Assembly (NCBI RefSeq): GCF_963678635.1
Contig: NC_087066.1
Coordinates: 36,149,152-36,213,151 of the forward strand
Source of the DNA: Symsagittifera roscoffensis
Lineage: Eukaryota; Xenacoelomorpha; Acoela; Convolutidae
Reading direction: 5' to 3'
Length of the DNA: 64,000 nt
Shown: positions 56,240 to 64,000 of the stretch, one piece after another
Layout of the letters: every line of letters begins with the position of its first letter
Numbering within the stretch: the stretch's first letter is position 1
Program-made: the position numbers and the translations under genes
The notes under the pieces: generated by a model
What the model saw: the letters and a program-made list of their open reading frames with translations, nothing else
Told to the model about the DNA's origin: nothing
Databases searched by the model: none

Positions 56240-58070
56240 CGTTAAACTTCGTAACCTGCTCTCAAAACAGTGGCTTGGTTTCCTATATATTGAACCGTCA
56301 ACCTGGGTGTCTTACGTCCTTTGGCGATAAAACTGAAGAACTCCTCTGCTTGTCCAAGTGCTTGCCCTTGTCCTCCTTGTTTTTGAACAGTGTTCAGCTG
56401 CAAAATTTGTGGAACAATTTCCTGGGCAGCAATTTGTCGCTTATTGCGCTTTATTGGTTTCCATAATAAATCGCATTGCTTGAAACTATATTTTTTCTTA
56501 AGCAATCTAAGTATAGCTTTTGAATAGTATTTCAATTTTACTGAGTTACGGAACAGCTCCTAGAGTCTCTCTTTCTGTTGTTTTTGATATCAGCTGCAAG
56601 TTAACCTTTTATCTTGCGCTACATTAATCTTCAACTGCAAGAACGTTGACTTTTTGTCCGGATAAATTTTCTCTAGAGTGAACTGTAGACTTGGTTGAAG
56701 ACAATTAGCGGCATCAAAAACTCGATTTAGCTCACCTTTGACCGTTTAACAATAACAGCAACATCAGTGAAGAACGTTTTCACATGAGTAGTATCGAGCT
56801 CATTGCTCTTAAGGCGGCAGCAGCTTTCACAAATAAAACTATCACGTTTTTATTGCGTATCTCGCAATTTCCATCATTAAAATTTGGTATCTCTCGCATT
56901 CAATTCCGATCTGTCTGCACGTTTTATCCGGATGCAGCATGGGAACAAACCGTTCTTGTCATTCACTGGCTGTAGCTCCGCCCTGCTGGTATCTCTTGTT
57001 TCAAATTCAACTCTTTTTTTTCAGCCGAAGGTTTGAAAGCATGACTCTCAGTTTGAACATAATATGAAACTTTACACTGGAAATATAAACTGCTGCCCGC
57101 CATATTGAACAGTTTTGTGACTGTAGATCTTTGGAGTTCAACAGACTCCTGGCCGTACAGATTTTGTCAGAAAAAACAATTGCTTTATTCAGGGAATTAT
57201 CTTTTTTAACGTCTGTAGAGCTTCTGTAAGGCAATTTCAATTGCTTTCTGATGTGTAGTTTTCACGTCAAGAATTACTGCAGTTTCTGAATCTGAACCAG
57301 TGTTTCCGATGGTTTCTTTGGCATCGTCAGAGCTGGTTGTGCTATTGGTTTCATCAACGTTGTCATCAAATTTAAAAACCGTACATTAGAATACTCATAC
57401 GAGCTTTCCGGAAGTGATTAAATTGGAGTAGGTGTGTCTGAGACTTGTAATTTAGCTAAACCGTACAACTTCATCTTAGAATACAACTTATTTTTTATCT
57501 CGTTTCTTTTGTTCTATCTAAACTTTTCTTGGCTGAATTAACTCGCAGTTTTCAGTATCCTCTGATAGGTGGTTGTATCTTTTAGCAGATTTTAAAACGT
57601 TTCCAATAAATTTTTCTTTGAGTTTTTTTTTCATTAAGCAAAAACTCAACACTTTTATCAAACGGCACAACCAGCAACCCATTATCTTTGACATTTTTTA
57701 AAACTGTTTCTTATATGTTTTCCGATTGTTTTATTTTATATATGTCATTTTGCATATGTCTTTGCCGTAGCCTTTATAGCAAAAAAATTAACCTGATAGC
57801 TTTCTGGTTCTGCAAATGTGAGAGGAAAATTTGATTATCAGCCAAAAATTGCGCTTCGTTAAACTTGTGTTTATTTGGACGCTTTGGACGCATTGACAAC
57901 ATTTTAGGTACCTATCCTGGCATTATATTTTTATCAAGCTTCGTTACTGATTGCTCATTTCTCTCACCAAGCTTTTTATCTTCTCTCTCGGACAGTTTCT
58001 CTAACTCCTCTCTTTGGTGTCCTTGTTTTTATATTGCCGTTAAGCAAGCATCAACGTGATGTTTTATTCA
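56240..58070 (-). mobile_element. Penelope-like element 3 with PHD finger inside the RT
   Basis: KLGERNEQSVTKLDKNI and PKRPNKHKFNEAQFLADNQ near 57990-57850, VKDNGLLVVPFDKSVE (57690-57645), KLYGLAKLQVSDTPTP (57470), SLPESSYEYS, LRVMLSNLRL (57050), LNLKQEIPA, then a broken PHD finger (about 56960-56800: NGLFPCC, GIECERYQ, SFICESCC), FFTDVAVIVKTVKGELNRVF (a changed catalytic box in the right place), DAANCLQPSLQFTLEK and VAQDKRLTCS. The C-terminal part 56535-56242 is open for 97 codons. Parallel to element 1 segment by segment. Confidence 0.75.
56800..56970 (-). other. PHD-type zinc finger inside Penelope-like RT, element 3
   Basis: The pairs NGLFPCC, GIECERYQ and SFICESCC lie in different frames because of indels, but in the same order and spacing as in element 1. 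The catalytic-box equivalent (FFTDVAV) begins about 20 codons after the last Cys pair. Confidence 0.6.
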
Positions 58071-58074
58071 TGAA

Positions 58075-58731
58075 ATGAAAAACGGAAGCGCGCAACCGTT
58101 CGGCGGTTTTATTCCGTACCAGCGAGTGAGCCTTCACTGTCCTTCACTGAATTACAATATAGTGGATGTAAATACATCTATATCTGCCAGACATTTTACT
58201 AGAGTTAAACAGCACCACAATTTGCTGAAGTTGTACCCAGAGAACAAATCAAGTTTTATTGCGCTTATAATGCAATTGATTGACGGCCAAACTTAGTTAT
58301 TTTTCGTTCTTTCTTGCCATTGCTGATAGTTTTTGTCCGAGATAGTCTCGTGGCGCGCGCTGGGCCTTCTGAAGCTCAAAGAGATTGTTCCGGACCTGCA
58401 AAAATTGCAGAGTTTAATATTTTCTTTGAATATTTATTATATTTTTTTAAACATCTATAAAGCATTGACTCGTTTTTGGTATATTAGTTCAAAACCCTTG
58501 TGTCTAGTCTTTTTTTCAATTTGCAACTTAAGCCAAGCCGACGAAATGAGAAAAGGAAAAGAAAAAACGTTTAAGCAAAAAAACACCTAACTTTTTCGGG
58601 AACCTTGAATTGGATTAGATGTGATAATTTTTTCGAACTGGTATTATGTCAGTTTTGTTTTACCAATTGTGTTTAACCAATTTTGTATATCAATTGTTTT
58701 TTACCGACGCTAAAAAGATCAACTGGGGTTT
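58075..58731 (+). mobile_element. 3' end of a Penelope-like element (possible GIY-YIG end) plus 3'UTR
   Basis: An open frame (58075-58296) reads CPSLNYNIVDVNTS then ISARHFTRVKQHHN, which resembles the CxxC..Y.G.T...HxxTRVxEH pattern of the GIY-YIG nuclease of Penelope-like elements; the match is weak. From about 58214 the sequence repeats at 60332-60846 with about 95 percent identity, so this is the common 3' portion of a multi-copy family. It ends GATCAACTGGG followed by T-rich DNA. Confidence 0.5.
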
Positions 58732-59139
58732 TTTTCTGATATTACTATTCTTGCCTCAGATCTTTTGGAAGGCAGGAGACACAACCCGATATGATCAGTT
58801 TTCTGTTTGCTGGTTTCCGACCACTGTTTACGATTGAATTTGATAGCTTCATCAATTCTTCGCCATGTAGACGTACTCGAGAAGACGGATGGTGTGAACA
58901 GCTGATTCGATCCGACTGTTATACTGAAGAGTGGAACAACTCATGTAGCTCAGGATGGTACCTGTATATGCTGGTTTTTGGTAATAACCACACCTCGCTC
59001 ACCTGTTCTCACCGATAATAATAATTTCCAAATCTGGTTACGCATGGTTTTTCAATGCCTCTGGTGTTTCAAAAAAAAACTGCAGCTGGATGAAGGTTAT
59101 GGGCGGCAGGAGGCATTCTCAGTTTCACCTGAGGCCGTC

Positions 59140-60290
59140 CTCGCTATATCATCAGCTTGCGGTTCTGCTTCCGTTTCTTTCGCAATGCAGTTTGTACAGT
59201 GTCAGACCGTTTCAGCTATGCTTCGATAACCTGCATCTGATATATGTCCATTCTTACCTCAAAACCAGTTCAAGTAACTCTCACTCTCCACCCCTATTAC
59301 CTGTCGGCAATTTTAAAATTGAATTCATGGTGCTTTTCTTCATAATAATTTGTGGATATACTTGAATCAAAAAATTTTTGTTTTAAGGCTTGTTTATACA
59401 TCTTGGGTCTAAGACTTTCTAAAATTACAGCCTAAAATGCGCTCGTGGCTAATCCACGTTCTTCAGCAATTAATATTAAACGCAATTCTTTCATGTATTT
59501 TGGCGGCTCAAAGCACTTTCTCAGGGTCGCTTGTAACTGTCCTTGCTTCATCCTTAAGCCAGCGGAAGAAAAACTTAACACCTTGCGGTTCTGCTTCATT
59601 TCCTATCCTTGCAATGCAATTTTTATAGTTCCATCCCATTTCAACAGTCATCCACATCTGATATCTTTTCGCCTTTAATTTTTTTCCTGATGAAATAAAC
59701 CTCACAGTGTGCCCTTTTGAACTGTTCCTGAAATTTTGTTACATTTCGGGCATTTTTCTCCACAATTACTCGTGGGTAAAAAAAAAAGAGTCATTTTTAA
59801 GTTTAATGCTTCTTTACTCTCGTTGAGCCAAAGATTTATTAAACTTACCGCCAGACATGCGCCCATGGCTTATCCATGCTTTTGAACAAGCCCAGACTCA
59901 TCGCACTCAAAAAACACCTGTTTGACACTTCGTTTTAGTGATATTTTAGTAGAATCCTTGCTTTTTGTTGTTGTTTTATGGCTTGTTGAACCTGCTTGTG
60001 TTCGCTGGACCGCCTGATTTCAAGTGAGATTGATCTTTATTTGCAAGTGAGCACGAAGTCTATGAAGCGGAGGAAAAGTTTAACACCCTGCGGTTCTGCT
60101 CCATTTTTTCCTCGCAGTGCAACTTTTTTAGTATCAGACTATGCTTTGGTATTTCGGATCTGATATATCGCCGCCTTTTAAATGATACCAATTAAAGCAA
60201 CTTTCACATCTTAACACCTTTTTACGAGCAGATTTTTTTTTGGATTCAGGGCCTATTTCTCTATAGTAACTTGTGGGTGTAATCATGTCA
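59140..60290 (-). other. Three tandem PHD-finger units
   Basis: Unit a (59300-59150): YLNWF, GHISDAGYRSIAETV then HCTNCIAKETEAEPQ. Unit b (59765-59580): GEKCPKCNKISGTVQKG and NCIARIGNEAEPQGVK. Unit c (60290-60080): KKVLRCESCFNWYHLK, GDISDPKYQSI, then KSCTARKK. At DNA level GCAGAACCGCA(A/G)G and a GCATTGC/GCACTGC word recur at about 59160, 59590 and 60090. Each finger is followed by a similar linker, so the unit that duplicated is finger plus linker. Confidence 0.65.
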
Positions 60291-60331
60291 ACTTTCTTCT
60301 TTTCAGATGCATATTTTTTCCTTGAGCTAAA

Positions 60332-60846
60332 AATTTGCTGACGTTGTACCCAGAGAACAAATCAAGTTTTATTGCGCTTATAATGCAATTGATTGACGGC
60401 CAAACTTAGTTATTTTTCGTTCTTTCTTGCCATTGCTGATAGTTTTTGTCCGGGATAGTCTCGTGACGCGCGCTGGGCCTTCTGAGGCTCAAAGAGATTG
60501 TTCCGGACCTGCAAAATTTTCAGAGTTTAATATTTTCTTTGAATGTTTATTAAATTTTTTAATCATCTATAAAGCATTGACTCGTTTTTGGTATAATAGT
60601 TCAAAACCCTTTTGTTTAGTCTTTTTTTCGTTTTGCAACTTAAGCCAAGCCGTCGAAATGAGAAAAGGAAAAGAAAAAACGTATGAGCAAAAAAACACCT
60701 AACTTTTTTGGGAACCTTGAATTGGATTAGATGTGATAATTTTTTCGAACTGGTATAATGTCAGTTTTGTTTTACCAATTGTGTTTAACCAATTTTGTAT
60801 ATGAATTGTTTTTTACCGACACTAAAAAGATCAACTGGGTTTTTTT
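60332..60846 (+). repeat. Second copy of the Penelope-like 3' end
   Basis: Direct repeat of 58214-58731, starting AATTTGCTGACGTTGTACCC and ending GATCAACTGGG. The open frame begins later than in the first copy, as expected for a shorter 5'-truncated insertion. It lies inside element 5, so it arrived later. Confidence 0.85.
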
Positions 60847-61110
60847 TGCGTTAATGTTGAATCTCTCAGAACTGTTTCAATTGATAATGATTTAAAGCCA
60901 GTTCCAATGTTCGAGATATGAAGACTTGGTAGCTTGTACTGACTACCCAAAATTGTAGGCAGTGTTTTCAAGAAGTTGATTTCAGTAATATACCTAACTC
61001 GCCTAAGATAGAAACTATGTTGCATTCAGTGCCTATGTTGATTTTTATTGCATCCAGGGCCTACTTTTTTACTACAATTTGTGAGTGTAACCAAATCGGC
61101 TTTTTTTGAA

Positions 61111-62680
61111 TTGTTAAGCATGATTCTTGTGAACTAAAAAAATTGCTAAATTTACCGTCAAAATGCATTTTTGGCTTTTTCATCTTTTTGAAGAAATCAG
61201 GATCCATTAGACTTAAAATGATCCTGAATAGTGGCTTTGTTCAGTATTTTTTCATAGTTTCATTCGCCATTTTCGTTGGTTTTCGGCTTGTGGAGTCTGG
61301 CGGTGTGCGCTAAACCGCTAGAGTTTGAAGAGCTTGATCTTTACCATCAAGTTTTTAGAGTGTGCTTTCAATGTTACACTACAAATATCTAGAATACTAC
61401 AACCATAGGTCAATTTCAGAGAGTATGTTGAAACGAGGTCGAACTTGTTATGCTAGGCTCCCCATAGAGGCAAATCTTCGCGCAGAGAAACCTAATTTAA
61501 AAATTAGCTAAACTAGACACAAATCTTTGCTAATTTTTGACAAACTGGATGCAAATTGATGGTTTTAGCTCTCAAAAACTGCTTTAGCTTGCCAAAACTC
61601 TCCTATTTTTTGGCTACAAATCCTTGCGTTTTCAACAGTGATTTTTTTGAATATTACGATCGTTATTTTAACAACTGGGTCTATAATGTAGAAATGTAAG
61701 AATAATAACCAGTTTTTGCAAACGGTTTTCCGGGCAGCCGAAGTGGCATGAGGGTTTCTTCCGCTTGCGCACTAGGTTTACCCGCTTTTTTAACCTCAGC
61801 AGTAGAAACGAAAGCTACCTTTGAAAAAGTTTTGATTGGAGCACAAGGAAAGATTGAATAGTGTTATACTATAATTTTATTTGATTCAGCAAAATAAAAA
61901 ACTAGCTCCAGAAAATGCAGTCCTGAACGGAGCCTATTTTTGGTTATGCACATTTTGTTATTTTTGGTTATGTAACCAGATGCCAAACGCAGGTAGTTTT
62001 CTTAAGCAAAAAAACTCCTTCACATTTAGGTTGCGAAAGCTGCCTGTACTCGGCACTATTAACAATAAAAATACTTTCGCAGAAGTTTTACATTTGCTCA
62101 GCCATGGGAAAAAAACCAGCCTAAAATAAGTATTTGATAGAATTTTTTTGTTTTTTGAATCCTTTTTTCAGGAATACATATGAACGAAGGTAAATATGAA
62201 AGAAGATAAAAACACAGGATGACAACTGTGAACAAGCAACGAAAAATTTTTCCTAGCACCATTCGAAACCAATTTATTTTGATATTTTGGGATGAAAAAA
62301 AAGTTGAAAAGTAAAAAAAAAAGTAAGACGAAGACAAAGGCCGACACAACATCGATGTAGAATATTTCGCAATAAGATCAAAAATTGTTTTAGCTTTTTT
62401 TAGTAAGCATGACAAATCTGTTTAAGTGGATATTAGGACACACACTTCAACAGTTATCGAAAAAATAAAAAATCAATTTTGAGATCTTTACATTTGAGAT
62501 AACAAAACTTTTTGTAATTATTCCAAAAAATAGTGATCTTCGATTTGTTTTTGATATTTTTCATTGGTGTTTATGGAAAAACACTTTGGTGTTTTTCGCA
62601 CTTCTTATACCACTACCATAATTAAAATTAAGAAAGGGTATTTTGTTTATTTCGTTGTTTACGTTTAGTAAAACCAAAAT
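61111..62680. other. AT-rich intergenic, nothing recognised
   Basis: Only chance-like frames. An element-5 continuation upstream of 61110 cannot be traced. Confidence 0.4.
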
Positions 62681-62689
62681 ATCTCTGAT

Positions 62690-63097
62690 AAGCTGTGCCA
62701 ATTTTTGTCAAGAAAGTTTAAACATAAATCGAGCACCTCGAATTGGGTTTTATTGAACCTTAATATGTCTATCCACCCAGTTTATCAACCAAAACCGCTT
62801 GAAGTTTTTGACCGTTTCATCAAGATTATCCAGTTCTTTTAAACTTAACCGCTGAATTTGTGACACCAACTGTTTCAGAGAGATTGTTTAACTTTTGATT
62901 CATTAGTAAGATATTCTACGGTACGGATTTTTCTTTGTCTTGGGGTTTTCCCTGAACACTAAAACTTGTGAAAACATCATGCGAACGTCCTCATTCATTG
63001 CATCAGATAATGTGCTTGTTCAAACCTCCCATTAACCACGTTAGTGAGGTTGATTTCAACCTCGTTTACCAGTTCTTGTTCCGACCATTCATGTTCC
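62690..63097 (-). pseudogene. Protein-like relic of unknown family
   Basis: Minus-strand text shifts frame but stays protein-like: EWSEQELVNEVEINLTNVVN, RTVEYLTNESKVKQSL, then SQIQRLSLKELDNLDETV and NFKRFWLINWVDRHIKV. No known domain; probably a decayed element or gene. Confidence 0.3.
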
Positions 63098-63838
63098 GGT
63101 GTCGAGAAAAACTGGTCTGAAGTTTTTCATGTTTGCCTAAATTCGAGCGAGTAAAGCGAGCGAGCCCGCTTAATTATGCGTAATTTAGGCCGTTTACATC
63201 AGCCTATCTATGCTTAAATTTAATTTTACTAGATTTTGATTTTTTTCTAGATGTCGCAGCTTAAAAAATCGTGTCCCGCTGAAAGATTGCCACGCAATTA
63301 GTGCAAAGAAGGAACAAGTTGGACCTAATTCTTTGGTGTCATTAACAGCGACATGTGATGAAATAGTGACGACTGTAAGCAGGCAACGTTACAACAGGCA
63401 TGAAGGTAAGAAGGTTTCGTTACGAACTATTTTCTGCATGCTTTGCAAGATAGAGCTATATTGGAAAATTTACCGCGAATAAGTAATCATTTTGATACAA
63501 AGAACGCAACAAAAGCTACGATCACATTGTGATAAAAAGATCAGACGTAAAAATATAATTTAGACATATTAGACAGTCATAGTTTTATAAGCGATGTGGA
63601 CAAAATTTTGTAGAAAAGGACTAGAAAAGCTTTAGAAATTTAGCAGAAAATTTTTGAATTTTTTGAAAATTTCCCAAAATGAAGCTAAAAAAACAATTTT
63701 ACTTGCTTAAAATTAAGTTTCAAGGTCTTAAATTAGGCATAATTGTGCTTGTGAGCCAGTTCGCTGGCTTTATTTGCTCGAATTTAGACAAAAATCAAAA
63801 ATTTCAAACTGGTTTTTCTCGACATTGGGAAAATTTTT
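63098..63838. mobile_element. Inverted-repeat (foldback/MITE-like) element, about 740 bp
   Basis: The left arm (63098-63232: GTGTCGAGAAAAACTGG, CTAAATTCGAGCGAGTAAAG, AATTATGCGTAATTTA) and right arm (63838-63697, read on the minus strand) have the same words in the same order, with about 75-80 percent identity over 130 bases. The middle has no coding capacity. A single related arm lies at 23712-23870. Target duplications could not be identified. Confidence 0.65.
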
Positions 63839-64000
63839 TGAAAATTTTTAAAACTGGTTCCAATCACGACTGGAAGGGCTTTAATATGATATATCACTAA
63901 ATCCAGAACGATCATTGTTTGTGGTACCTGATTTTGCGTGAAAAACAAAAAGCAAAAAAATTAAGACATTCGAAAACAAAGTTCCTCCCCATTTTCAATG
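63839..64000. other. Right edge, repeat-like
   Basis: The last 30 bases (AACAAAGTTCCTCCCCATTT then TCAATG) resemble the short units at 18210 and 18290, so a dispersed repeat may begin here and run off the window. Confidence 0.35.

Larger units (their letters stand above)
58800..61110 (-). mobile_element. Penelope-like element 5 with tandem PHD fingers
   Basis: The low-coordinate end reads KPAYTGTILSYMSCSTLQYN and AVHTIRLLEYVYMAKN (58990-58860), the segment after the RT palm. Before it, near 59155-59080, come SDDIARTASGE and AAHNLHPAAVFF, equivalent to YIDDIVRTxNGD and AANxLHPxLQF. Immediately upstream is a PHD finger, and two further finger units of 400-500 bp follow at 59580-59765 and 60080-60290, with a possible fourth near 61000-61110. 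A plus-strand 3'-end insertion (60332-60846) splits the series. Heavily frameshifted. Confidence 0.65.

Noticed and set aside
59508-59705. FLYWCH-type zinc finger (YKNCIARI resembles its core)
   Set aside because: Aligned with the neighbouring units, the Cys/His/Trp spacing is that of a PHD finger, and the reading frame used was the wrong one for part of the unit.
62098-62415. Small membrane protein on the minus strand
   Set aside because: Hydrophobic Phe/Ser-rich text is what poly-A-rich DNA gives by chance; no supporting evidence.

Overview
The window is a piece of an AT-rich animal genome, most likely from an invertebrate. The basis is three clear animal orthologues with GT-AG introns, and a dense background of non-LTR (LINE) and Penelope-like retroelements, small inverted-repeat elements, tRNA-headed SINE-like repeats and satellite arrays. 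The lineage cannot be settled from the sequence alone. Introns are few: none in the 642-codon ANKZF1 frame, and two each in PCID2 and PPP4R3.

Positions 1-21.5 kb are the host-gene part. Three genes lie head to tail on the minus strand, in transcription order ANKZF1 (Vms1-type peptidyl-tRNA hydrolase of ribosome quality control), PCID2 (PCI-domain subunit of the TREX-2 type mRNA export complex) and PPP4R3/SMEK (regulatory subunit 3 of protein phosphatase 4). Splice joins worked out by hand give a 403-residue PCID2 and a 1173-residue PPP4R3 with consistent phases. PPP4R3 has an insertion of about 75 residues inside its EVH1 domain and a long acidic tail. The large introns hold old satellite copies and SINE-like repeats. 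An AG lies 3-10 bases before the ATG of PPP4R3, PCID2 and an orphan gene, and PPP4R3 starts only 242 bases after the PCID2 stop. Operon-like, trans-spliced expression is therefore possible but unproven.

From 21.5 to 31.7 kb the gene-poor DNA holds SINE-like repeats, a 36-bp minisatellite, two broken halves of a LINE with a C-terminal restriction-like endonuclease domain lying tail to tail, one intact orphan reading frame of 299 codons, and a 5'-truncated LINE end interrupted by two small inverted-repeat transposons.

From 31.7 to 50.6 kb a satellite with a monomer of about 169 bp is split by 9.5 kb of two jockey-superfamily LINEs with PHD/ORF1, AP endonuclease and reverse transcriptase. Next come a LINE copy with its 5' part inverted (the structure expected from twin priming), a decayed 18S rRNA fragment, a further RT relic, an inverted satellite array, and a second near-identical copy of the RT segment of the endonuclease-domain LINE.

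From 50.6 to 64 kb the DNA is a graveyard of Penelope-like elements. At least four minus-strand copies carry a PHD-type zinc finger inside the reverse transcriptase, between the LAN motif and the catalytic DD motif. In the last copy the finger is repeated at least three times. I do not know of this arrangement from described Penelope-like elements, and it is the strongest candidate for something new here.
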